A stretch of 64,000 bases of DNA from Mycobacteriales bacterium (GTDB lineage Bacteria; Actinomycetota; Actinomycetes; BP-191), in NCBI GenBank assembly GCA_035714365.1, contig DASTMB010000026.1, positions 1-64,000 of the forward strand. Reading direction: 5' to 3'. Both the position numbers and the translations under genes were made by a program. Shown one piece after another: positions 54,360-61,207 of the stretch. Every line of letters starts with the position of its first letter. The first letter of the stretch is position 1. The notes under the pieces are model-generated. The model was not told the origin of the DNA, did no database searches, and saw only the letters and a program-made list of their open reading frames with translations.

Positions 54360-54370
54360 GTCGGTCCCTC

Positions 54371-55003
54371 TCAGCTCACCGGGCCGGCGGACGGGACCTG
54401 CTGGGCCCGCTGCACGACGTGGTCGACGAAGCCGTAGTCCTTCGCCTCGTCGGCGGTGAACCAGCGGTCGCGGTCGGAGTCCTTCTCGATCTGCTCGATC
54501 GGCTGGCCGGTGTGGAACGCGATCCGCTCGGCCATCTTGTGCTTGGTGTAGAGCATCTGCTCCGCCTGGATCGCGATGTCGCTCGCCGTGCCGCCGATCC
54601 CGCCGGACGGCTGGTGCATCATGATCCGCGCGTGCGGCAGGCTGTACCGCTTGCCCGGCGCGCCCGCGCAGAGCAGGAACTGGCCCATCGACGCGGCCAG
54701 GCCCAGCGCCACCGTCGCCACGTCGTTCTCGACGTACTGCATGGTGTCGTAGATCGCCATGCCGGCCGAGACGGAGCCGCCCGGCGAGTTGATGTACAGG
54801 AAGATGTCGCGCGTCGGGTCCTCCGCCGCCAGGAGCAGCAGCTGCGCGCAGATGACGTTGGCGATGGTGTCCTCGACGACCTGGCCGAGGAAGATGATGC
54901 GCTCCTTGAGCAGGCGGTTGAAGACCTGCTCGTCGGGGTTGGTGAACGCGTTCGGTGCGCGCATGACCGGCGTGATGATGCCGGGAGTGTCGATGCCGTT
55001 CAT
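54371..55003 (-). CDS. clpP1: ATP-dependent Clp protease proteolytic subunit ClpP1
   Basis: 210 residues. Ser105 in '[12 protein letters not shown]', His130 in '[13 protein letters not shown]', Asp in '[13 protein letters not shown]'. ATG 55003 has AGCAGG 5 bases upstream and gives the family start; the frame is open further upstream but that reading would run through the hairpin repeat. Position between tig and clpP2 matches Mycobacterium (clpP1-clpP2 after tig). Confidence 0.96.
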   Translation of the reverse strand: MNGIDTPGIITPVMRAPNAFTNPDEQVFNRLLKERIIFLGQVVEDTIANVICAQLLLLAAEDPTRDIFLYINSPGGSVSAGMAIYDTMQYVENDVATVALGLAASMGQFLLCAGAPGKRYSLPHARIMMHQPSGGIGGTASDIAIQAEQMLYTKHKMAERIAFHTGQPIEQIEKDSDRDRWFTADEAKDYGFVDHVVQRAQQVPSAGPVS

Positions 55004-55114
55004 CGTCACCTGCTCGTCTCTCGTCGGAAGGTCACGTTCGACCCTAACGCGAGGGGGCGACAGAACGCGTCCCGCTCGGGCCGCGTTCGCCGTGGGCGTA
55101 CGGGCGGGGTCGGC

Positions 55115-55182
55115 GGGGCGGCATACCGTTCGCGCTAGGGCGGCCTTCGGCCGCTTTAGTCGCGCGAACGGCACGCCGCCCC
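55115..55182 (-). repeat. Long-stem hairpin element with CGACTAA...CTAG loop, copy 3
   Basis: 20-base arms (55115-55134 with 55163-55182), 28-base loop. On the minus strand the loop reads CGACTAAAGCGGCC...CCCTAG with a 6-bp inner hairpin (GCGGCC/GGCCGC). Two positions are G-U pairs on the minus strand and A-C mismatches on the plus strand, so the strand with CGACTAA first is again the one that pairs fully. It starts 10 bases past the tig stop. Confidence 0.85.
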
Positions 55183-55192
55183 ACCTCCCACG

Positions 55193-56614
55193 TCAGTGCG
55201 CGTGGTCGTGGCCCTCGTGGTCGTGGTCGTGGTCCTCGTGGCCCTCGGCGGCGACCTCGTCCAGCGTCGCCTCGAGGAGACTGGTGGACTGGGCGTCGTC
55301 GCGGAGGTCGGAGAGGTCGACCGGGGCGCCGTTGCTGTCGGTCACCGTGGCGGCCTCGAGGACCATCGCGAGCGCCTTGCCGCGGACGATCTCGGCCATC
55401 AACGCCGGGAGCTGGCCCTGGCGGACGAGGCGTTGCGCCAGGTCGTCGGGCGACAGCCCCGCGCGCTGGGCGCGGCGGACCACCTGGTCGGTCAGCTCGG
55501 TCTCCGAGACGCCGAGCTCCTCCTTGATGCCGATCGCGTCGAGGACGAGCTGCGCCTGGACGGCCTGCTCGGCGCCGCTGCGCGCGTCCGCCTCGAGCTC
55601 CTCGCGGGTCTGGCCGGAGTCGGCGAGGAACGCGTCCATGTCCATGCCGGCCTCGGCGACCTGCTCCTCCATCCGCCGCAGCCGCCACGACGTCTCCGCC
55701 TCGACCATCGACTCCGGCATGGGGACGGTGGTGCGTTCGAGCAGGACCTCGAGGACGCGGTCGCGCGCCTGCACACCCTGCTCCAGCCGGCGGATCCGCT
55801 CCATCCGGGTGCGGACGTCGTCGCGCAGCTCGGCGATCGTCTCGAACTCGCTCGCCGTCCTGGCGAACTCGTCGTCGAGCGCCGGGAGGTCCTTCTCCTT
55901 CACCGCCGTCACGGTCACGTGGAACGTCGCCGTGGTGCCGGCGTGCACCCCGTACTGGATCTCGGCGGTGAACGTCCGCTCGTCGCCGGCCGCCGCGCCC
56001 GTCACCGCCTCGTCCACACCGGTGATGAGCGAGTCCGAGCCGACCTCGTACGACAGCCCGGTCGCCTCCGACCCCTCGATCGGCTCGCCGTCGGGGGTGG
56101 TCGCGCGGATGTCGAGCAGGACGTAGTCGCCGGTGGCGGCGGGGCGTTCGACCGTCTTCAACGACGCGAACCGGTCGCGCAGCGAACCGAGCTGCGCGTC
56201 CACCTCCTCGTCCGGGACGGCGACGGCGTCGACCACGACCGGGAGGCCCTCGTACGGCGGCAGCTCGATGTCGGGCCGTACGTCGACGGTGGCGGTGAAC
56301 GTCAGCGGCTGCCCGTCCGCGAACGACGTGAGGTCGACCTCCGGCTGGCCGATCGCCGCCACCTGGTTCTCGTCCACGGCCTCGCGGTACAGGCGCGGGA
56401 GGGCGTCGTTGAGCGCCTCCTCCAGCACGACGCCGCGACCGACGCGCTGGTCGAGGATGCGCGGGGGCACCTTGCCGGGGCGGAAGCCCTGCACCTTCAC
56501 CTGCCGCGAGATGCGCTTGTACGCCGTGTCGATCGACGGCGCGAGCTCCTCGAACGGAACCTCGACGTTGAGCTTGACCCTCGTGGGCGAGAGGGTCTCG
56601 ACGCTGGCCTTCAC
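55193..56614 (-). CDS. tig: Trigger factor (ribosome-associated chaperone/prolyl isomerase)
   Basis: 473 residues. N-terminal ribosome-binding domain with 'GFRPGKVPPRILDQRVGRGVVLEEALND' (GFRxGKxP signature), central FKBP-like domain, then a long helical C-terminal domain. The tail is His/Asp-rich ('EGHEDHDHDHEGHDHAH'), unlike E. coli trigger factor, and could bind metal. The protein is otherwise normal. Followed by clpP1-clpP2, as in most bacteria. Confidence 0.97.
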   Translation of the reverse strand: MKASVETLSPTRVKLNVEVPFEELAPSIDTAYKRISRQVKVQGFRPGKVPPRILDQRVGRGVVLEEALNDALPRLYREAVDENQVAAIGQPEVDLTSFADGQPLTFTATVDVRPDIELPPYEGLPVVVDAVAVPDEEVDAQLGSLRDRFASLKTVERPAATGDYVLLDIRATTPDGEPIEGSEATGLSYEVGSDSLITGVDEAVTGAAAGDERTFTAEIQYGVHAGTTATFHVTVTAVKEKDLPALDDEFARTASEFETIAELRDDVRTRMERIRRLEQGVQARDRVLEVLLERTTVPMPESMVEAETSWRLRRMEEQVAEAGMDMDAFLADSGQTREELEADARSGAEQAVQAQLVLDAIGIKEELGVSETELTDQVVRRAQRAGLSPDDLAQRLVRQGQLPALMAEIVRGKALAMVLEAATVTDSNGAPVDLSDLRDDAQSTSLLEATLDEVAAEGHEDHDHDHEGHDHAH

Positions 56615-56683
56615 GGCGCTCCTGGCAGGGTGCTGCGGGGCGCGGCGGACACGCCCGGACGACAGGTGAAGGTGGAAGCGTAC

Positions 56684-56759
56684 TGGTCGGGGCGGGGAGA
56701 CTCGAACTCCCGATCTCGTGCACCCAAAGCACGCGCGCTAGCCACTACGCTACGCCCCG
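56684..56759 (-). tRNA. tRNA-Pro (anticodon TGG)
   Basis: Acceptor CGGGGCG/CGCCCCG, anticodon stem CGTGC/GCACG with loop TTTGGGT (TGG, reads CCA), T-arm GGGAG TTCGAGT CTCCC, discriminator A and an encoded CCA. The C1-G72 pair is typical of bacterial tRNA-Pro. Lies 69 bases upstream of tig on the same strand. Confidence 0.95.
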
Positions 56760-56789
56760 CGGCGCCTGCGCGAGTCTAGGGCGCCCGGC

Positions 56790-56860
56790 GCGGGCGTAGC
56801 TCAATGGTAGAGCTCCAGTCTTCCAAACTGGTGACGCGAGTTCGATTCTCGTCGCCCGCT
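56790..56860 (+). tRNA. tRNA-Gly (anticodon TCC)
   Basis: Acceptor GCGGGCG/CGCCCGC, D-arm GCTC/GAGC, anticodon stem CCAGT/ACTGG with loop CTTCCAA (TCC, reads GGA), T-arm CGAGT TCGATTC TCGTC, discriminator T. CCA not encoded. Its last base is also the last base of the stop codon of the convergent phosphatase gene. Confidence 0.95.
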
Positions 56861-57939
56861 CAGGACCGCCAGATCATCGCCAGGGCGCGGTCGTCGGTGG
56901 CGGCGGGGGCGACCGAGTCGATGAGCCGCGCGGCGCCGCCGCGGAACGTCGAGATGACCAGGCGGTTCGCCTCGCCGAGCAGCTTGTCGATGCCGAGCTC
57001 GAGGTCGCGGCCGGGCACCTCGACCAGGCCGTCGGTGAACAGCAGCAGCGCGTCGCCGGGGCGCAGCCGGCCGCGGACGGCGTTCCACGAGCCGTCGTCG
57101 AACAGCCCGAGCGCGCTGCCCTCCGCCGACGACAGCGACCAGACGCCCTTGCCGGCGTCGAACTGCGCGGCGGGCGGGTGCCCGGCGCTGTCGAGCAGGT
57201 AGTCGCCGGTCTCCAGGTCGATCGCGACGTGGATCGCGGTCGCGAACCCCTCCTCCCACGCCTGCCGCCGCAGGTACGAGTTGGCGGCGTGGAGGAACTG
57301 GTCGGCGGGGACGGCGCCGAGCAGCCCGCCGAGCGCGCCGGACAGGAGCAGCGCGCGGGTGCCGGCGTCGAGGCCCTTGCCGGAGACGTCGACGAGCGCG
57401 ACCTCCAACGAGCGCCCGCCCGCGGTGCGCGCGGAGACGAGGAAGTCGCCGCCGAAGCCGGCGCCGCCGGCGGAGCGCTGCTCCAGCTCCCAGCTCCACC
57501 CGGCGGGCAGCGCGGGGAGCTCGCCCTGGACGCGGAGGCGTTCGCGCAGCTCGACCAGCATGCTCTCGCCGCGCAGGCCGCTGACGCCGAGGCGTTCGCG
57601 GCTGGAGACGAGCAGGTACGAGACCCCGGCGACGGCCAGCAGCAGCACGAACGTCGCCGGGCGGACGCCGAGGGACCCGCGCCGGGCGAGCACGACCAGC
57701 ACCCCCGCGAACGCCGCCAGCGCGACGATCGCGATGTCGCGGCGGCGGGCGAGGAGCAGCCCGCCGGCGAGGACGGGGAGGGTGAGCAGCGACGGCGGCA
57801 CCCACCGCAGGTCGCCCACGCAGGACAGCACCGCGAGCAGGGTCACCAGGGCGAGCAGCCCGGGCAGCGCGAGCGTGGTGGCGGTCGCCCCCGCACGGCG
57901 CGCGCGCAGGGTCGCCGAGGAGGCTGGGCTCAGCATCAC
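56860..57939 (-). CDS. SpoIIE/RsbU-type PP2C phosphatase with membrane domain
   Basis: 359 residues. About four membrane helices (roughly 25-110), then a SpoIIE phosphatase domain: 'AGFGGDFLVSARTAGGRSLEVALVDVSGKGLDAG', 'DSAGHPPA', 'LLLFTDGLVEVPGRDLELG' and 'DDRALAMIWR' contain the metal aspartates. Such proteins dephosphorylate anti-anti-sigma factors. The divergent gene encodes a RsbW-like ATPase, a likely partner. The GTG at 57939 and ATG at 57936 are both possible. The stop touches tRNA-Gly. Confidence 0.9.
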   Translation of the reverse strand: MMLSPASSATLRARRAGATATTLALPGLLALVTLLAVLSCVGDLRWVPPSLLTLPVLAGGLLLARRRDIAIVALAAFAGVLVVLARRGSLGVRPATFVLLLAVAGVSYLLVSSRERLGVSGLRGESMLVELRERLRVQGELPALPAGWSWELEQRSAGGAGFGGDFLVSARTAGGRSLEVALVDVSGKGLDAGTRALLLSGALGGLLGAVPADQFLHAANSYLRRQAWEEGFATAIHVAIDLETGDYLLDSAGHPPAAQFDAGKGVWSLSSAEGSALGLFDDGSWNAVRGRLRPGDALLLFTDGLVEVPGRDLELGIDKLLGEANRLVISTFRGGAARLIDSVAPAATDDRALAMIWRS

Positions 57940-58102
57940 CTGTCCATACGGTCACAAGAGTCGCACCGCGGTCAAACCGCCGATTGCGGGTGCCCGGGTT
58001 TGGGGGGACCCGCAGCGGGCAATGCCACCATGTCTGTGTGTCACCGCACGGCTACTGTTGCCTGTCCTCATCCATGCACGAACGAGCGCCCGGTTCGGGG
58101 AG

Positions 58103-58489
58103 ATGACCAGCCAAGCCCGCCTCGCGCTGCGCCCGGTGCCGGCCAGTGCCGCCGACGCTCGCGCGTTCGTCGACCGCACCCTCGGGGAGTGGGGCTGCGA
58201 CGAGCTGCTGGACGCGGCGCGGCTGCTGGTGAGCGAGCTGGTCACCAACGCCGTCCTCCACGCCCGGACCGAGATCGAGCTGCTGCTCCACGCGCGCGGC
58301 ACCGGCGTACGGATCGCCGTCCGCGACCGCAGCCCGGCGACGCCGGTGGTGCGCCACTACGAGGACGAGGCGATGACCGGCCGCGGGCTGGCGCTGGTGG
58401 AGGAGCTGGCGGCGCAGTGGGGCGTCGACGCGCACGAGGACGGCAAGACGGTGTGGTTCGAGCTGGACGAGCAGCCGCCCCGGCGGTGA
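58103..58489 (+). CDS. RsbW-like GHKL ATPase (anti-sigma/serine kinase)
   Basis: 128 residues. GHKL ATP-binding motifs: N box 'LLVSELVTNAVLHA', G1 'IAVRDRSPA', G2 'AMTGRGLALVEELAAQWG'. This is the standalone HATPase_c_2 family, common in actinobacteria as anti-sigma kinases. No sigma factor is adjacent; the PP2C gene is divergent, 163 bases away. ATG 58103 sits directly after GGGGAG, so spacing is poor; an upstream start in frame cannot be excluded. Confidence 0.87.
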   Translation: MTSQARLALRPVPASAADARAFVDRTLGEWGCDELLDAARLLVSELVTNAVLHARTEIELLLHARGTGVRIAVRDRSPATPVVRHYEDEAMTGRGLALVEELAAQWGVDAHEDGKTVWFELDEQPPRR

Positions 58490-58548
58490 GCCGCCGTCCG
58501 GGGCGAGCCGCCTGACGCGGCACCGCCAGGCGTGGTACGACCTCCCGC

Positions 58549-59754
58549 ATGCCGGTCGAGGTCCGCACGATCACCGAGCCGGAGATCCCGGCGCTGCAGC
58601 ACCAGGTGGAGACGGCGTTCGGCGCCGACCCCGACCCGGACGAGCTGGCGGCGTGGCGCCCGCTGATCGAGCCGGACCGCACGCTCGGCGCGTTCGACGG
58701 CGGCGACCTGGTCGGAACGGCGGCGGCGTTCACGTTCGACATGACGGTGCCGGGCGGGCCGGTGCCCGCGGCCGGCGTGACGGGCGTGGGCGTGCGCGCG
58801 ACGCACCGCCGCCAGGGCATCCTCACCGCGCTGATGCGCCGGCAGCTCGCGGACGTGCCGGAGGCGTTCGCGACGCTGTGGGCGAGCGAGCAGGCGATCT
58901 ACGGCCGGTACGGCTACGGCGTCGCGAGCCGCCGCCTGCACACGACGATCCAGGCGCACGACCCGCCGCTGCTCGGTCCGCCGCCGGCCGGGCGGGTCCG
59001 GCTGGTGGACCTCCCGGAGATGGCGGCGCTGGCGCCGCCGCTCTACGACGCGGTCCGGGGCGACCGCCCGGGCATGGTGAGCCGGTCGCCGCGGCGGTGG
59101 TCGACGCGGCTGTCCGACCTGCCGAACCACCGGGCCGGCGCCTCCGCGCAGCGCAACGCCGTCTACGAGCGCGACGGCGAGCCGCGCGGCTACGCGTGGT
59201 ACCGGCTCAAGGCCGACTGGGCCGACACCCGCCCGAACGGCGCCGTCCGCGTCAAGGAGGTCGTCGCGCTCGACGCCGACGCGCACGTGGGGCTGTGGCG
59301 GTACCTGCTGGGCATCGACCTGATGCGGTCGGTGACGTGGGACGTCATGCCGGTCGACGACCCGGTGCCGCACCGGCTGGCCGACCAGCGGCTGGCGCGG
59401 ATGGTGGTCGGCGACGGCCTGCACGTCCGGCCGCTCGACGTGCCGCGGCTGCTCGCCGGGCGGGCGTACCTCGGGAGCGGGCGCGTGGTGCTCGACGTCG
59501 TGGACGACGCCGGCTACGCGGCCGGCCGGTACGCGCTGGACGCGTCACCCGACGGCGCGACGTGCGAACGCACGACGCAGAGCGCCGACCTGGCGCTGTC
59601 GGCGGTGGAGCTCGGCGCGGTGTACCTCGGCGACACGCCGTTGCGCACGCTGCACGAGGCGGGGCGGGTGGACGAGCACACGCCGGGCGCGGTCGTCCGC
59701 GCCTCGCGGCTGCTCGCGTGGGACCGCCCGGCCTGGTGCGCGGAGATCTTCTAG
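58549..59754 (+). CDS. eis: Eis-type GNAT N-acetyltransferase
   Basis: 401 residues: two GNAT-like folds and a sterol-carrier-like C-terminal domain. Acetyl-CoA loop 'GVGVRATHRRQGILTALMRRQL'; 'WASEQAIYGRYGYGVASRR' contains the expected catalytic tyrosine; it ends '...CAEIF', whose terminal carboxylate serves catalysis in Eis. Eis enzymes acetylate aminoglycosides and protein lysines at several positions. No aminoglycoside gene cluster is nearby. Its TAG stop shares CTAG with the convergent nei gene. Confidence 0.9.
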   Translation: MPVEVRTITEPEIPALQHQVETAFGADPDPDELAAWRPLIEPDRTLGAFDGGDLVGTAAAFTFDMTVPGGPVPAAGVTGVGVRATHRRQGILTALMRRQLADVPEAFATLWASEQAIYGRYGYGVASRRLHTTIQAHDPPLLGPPPAGRVRLVDLPEMAALAPPLYDAVRGDRPGMVSRSPRRWSTRLSDLPNHRAGASAQRNAVYERDGEPRGYAWYRLKADWADTRPNGAVRVKEVVALDADAHVGLWRYLLGIDLMRSVTWDVMPVDDPVPHRLADQRLARMVVGDGLHVRPLDVPRLLAGRAYLGSGRVVLDVVDDAGYAAGRYALDASPDGATCERTTQSADLALSAVELGAVYLGDTPLRTLHEAGRVDEHTPGAVVRASRLLAWDRPAWCAEIF

Positions 59755-60545
59755 CCGCGCTGGCACTCCGGGCACCAGTAGATCGTCCGGGCCCCGAGGT
59801 CCCCCGACCGGACCGGCGTGCCGCAACGCCGGCACGGCAGGTCGGTGCGCCGCCACAGGTAGTGCCGGTCCGCGTCGCTCGGCCGCCCGCCGCGCCGGTC
59901 GCGGTCGGCCGGCTCGGTCGTGACGATCCGGCCGAGCCGGACGCCGGTGCGCAGCATCCGCGCCAGCGTGTCCCACAGCGCGTCGAACTCCTCGCGCGTC
60001 AGCGTCCGCGCCGGCCGGTGCGGGTCGATGCCGAGGACGTAGAGCGCCTCGGCCCGGTACACGTTGCCGATGCCGGCTATCGCCGACTGGTCGAGCAGCA
60101 GCGCGGCGATCGGGGTGTCGCGGCGGGACACCTTGCGCCAGAGGCGTTCGCGGTCGGCCTTCGGGTCGAGCGGGTCCGGGCCGAGCCGGTCGAGGATCGC
60201 GTCGCGCTCCGCGCGGCCGATGCGCTCGCAGACGGTGGGCCCGCGCAGGTCGACCAGCACGTCGTCCGTCGCCATGCGCAGCCGGACCGCGCCGCGCGGC
60301 GCGGGGAACGGCCGCTCGTGCTCCTCGAACACGCCGTAGATGCCGAGGTGCACGTGCACGACGTCGGGCCCGAACTCGTAGAACAGGTGCTTGCCGTACG
60401 GCCGCACCCGGTCCAGCACCCGCCCGTCCAGCGCCGCCGCGTCGGACGCGAAGCGGCCCTGCGGGCTGGACAGCCGCAACGCCCGCCGCGCGAGCAGCGC
60501 GTTGTGCCGCCGGGCGAGCCGGTGGATCGTGTGACCCTCGGGCAT
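59751..60545 (-). CDS. nei: DNA glycosylase/AP lyase (Nei/Fpg family)
   Basis: 264 residues. N-terminal 'PEGHTIHRLARRHNALL' with Pro2/Glu3 as nucleophile/acid after Met removal, H2TH region 'DQSAIAGIGNVYRAEALYVLGIDP', and C-terminal zinc finger 'CRRCGTPVRSGDLGARTIYWCPEC'. 'PEGHT' rather than 'PELPE' suggests the Nei2 rather than Fpg branch. Removes oxidised pyrimidines. Next to rpiB as in M. tuberculosis (nei2-rpiB). Convergent with eis by sharing CTAG. Confidence 0.95.
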   Translation of the reverse strand: MPEGHTIHRLARRHNALLARRALRLSSPQGRFASDAAALDGRVLDRVRPYGKHLFYEFGPDVVHVHLGIYGVFEEHERPFPAPRGAVRLRMATDDVLVDLRGPTVCERIGRAERDAILDRLGPDPLDPKADRERLWRKVSRRDTPIAALLLDQSAIAGIGNVYRAEALYVLGIDPHRPARTLTREEFDALWDTLARMLRTGVRLGRIVTTEPADRDRRGGRPSDADRHYLWRRTDLPCRRCGTPVRSGDLGARTIYWCPECQRG

Positions 60546-60569
60546 GACGCGATCCTCGCAGGAGGCACG

Positions 60570-60764
60570 GTGGCGGGCGGGAAGAAGGGCGGCGCGAAGC
60601 CGGACCGCGGCACGGCGAATCTCGCCGGCGGCGGCCCGTCGATCGTCGGCGTGGTTGGCGCGATGCGCGCCCGCGACGTGTCCCGCATCCGCCCGGCCGA
60701 CGAGGCGCGCGCGGAGCGGACCGTGGTGGTCCGCCGCCGCCCGCCGGAGCCGGAGCAGCGTTAG
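60570..60764 (+). CDS. Basic 64-residue protein
   Basis: A Lys/Gly-rich N-terminus (AGGKKGGAKPDRGTANLAGGG) is followed by 'PSIVGVVGAMRARDVSRIRPADEARAERTVVVRRRPP', a plausible short helical segment with Arg/Asp/Pro. GTG 60570 has AGGAGG 5-6 bases upstream, one of the better sites here, which is the main support. Divergent from nei by 24 bases. Its TAG overlaps the TAA of convergent rpiB (TTAG). No family recognised. Confidence 0.62.
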   Translation: MAGGKKGGAKPDRGTANLAGGGPSIVGVVGAMRARDVSRIRPADEARAERTVVVRRRPPEPEQR

Positions 60765-61207
60765 CGGGACGTCTCGTACGCGCCGATCTGGCCGATGCGC
60801 CGGACGTGCCGGTCGTCGCCGCTGAACGCCGTCCCGAGGAACGTCCGCACGACCTCGACCGCCTCGTCCGGCGAGAGGAACCGGGCGCCGAGCGAGCAGA
60901 CGTTGGCGTCGTTGTGCTCGCGGGCGAGCCGAGCGATCTCGGTCGACCAGCAGAGCGCGGCGCGCGCGCCGGGGACCTTGTTGGCGGCGATCTGCTCACC
61001 GTTGCCGCTGCCGCCGAGGACGACCGCGAACGCCCCCTCCGCGACCGCGTCCCGCGCCGCCGCGATGCAGAACGACGGGTAATCGTCCTCCGCGTCGTAG
61101 GCGAACGCGCCGCGGTCGGCGACGTCGTGGCCGTCGGCCGCGAGGACGGCGCGCAGGTGCTCCTTGAGCTCGTAGCCGGCGTGGTCGGTGCCGAGGAAGA
61201 CGCGCAT
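60761..61207 (-). CDS. rpiB: Ribose-5-phosphate isomerase B
   Basis: 148 residues. 'VFLGTDHAGYELKEHLRAVLAADGHDVADRGAFAYDAEDDYPSFC' and 'VVLGGSGNGEQIAANKVPGARAALCWSTEIARLAREHNDANVCSLGARFLSPDEA' are characteristic. Pentose phosphate pathway. The serine 'GGSGNG' replaces the cysteine base of E. coli RpiB, as in other actinobacteria. The ATG starts directly after the TAG of the upstream gene (TAGATG). Confidence 0.95.
   Translation of the reverse strand: MRVFLGTDHAGYELKEHLRAVLAADGHDVADRGAFAYDAEDDYPSFCIAAARDAVAEGAFAVVLGGSGNGEQIAANKVPGARAALCWSTEIARLAREHNDANVCSLGARFLSPDEAVEVVRTFLGTAFSGDDRHVRRIGQIGAYETSR

Noticed and set aside
54371-55174. Longer clpP1 reading frame starting near 55174
   Set aside because: The extra 57 codons run through the hairpin repeat and do not match ClpP; ATG 55003 has a good ribosome binding site.
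57940-58102. Promoters between the PP2C and RsbW-like genes
   Set aside because: A TACTGT -10-like box (58053-58058) exists, but no convincing -35; not enough to annotate.
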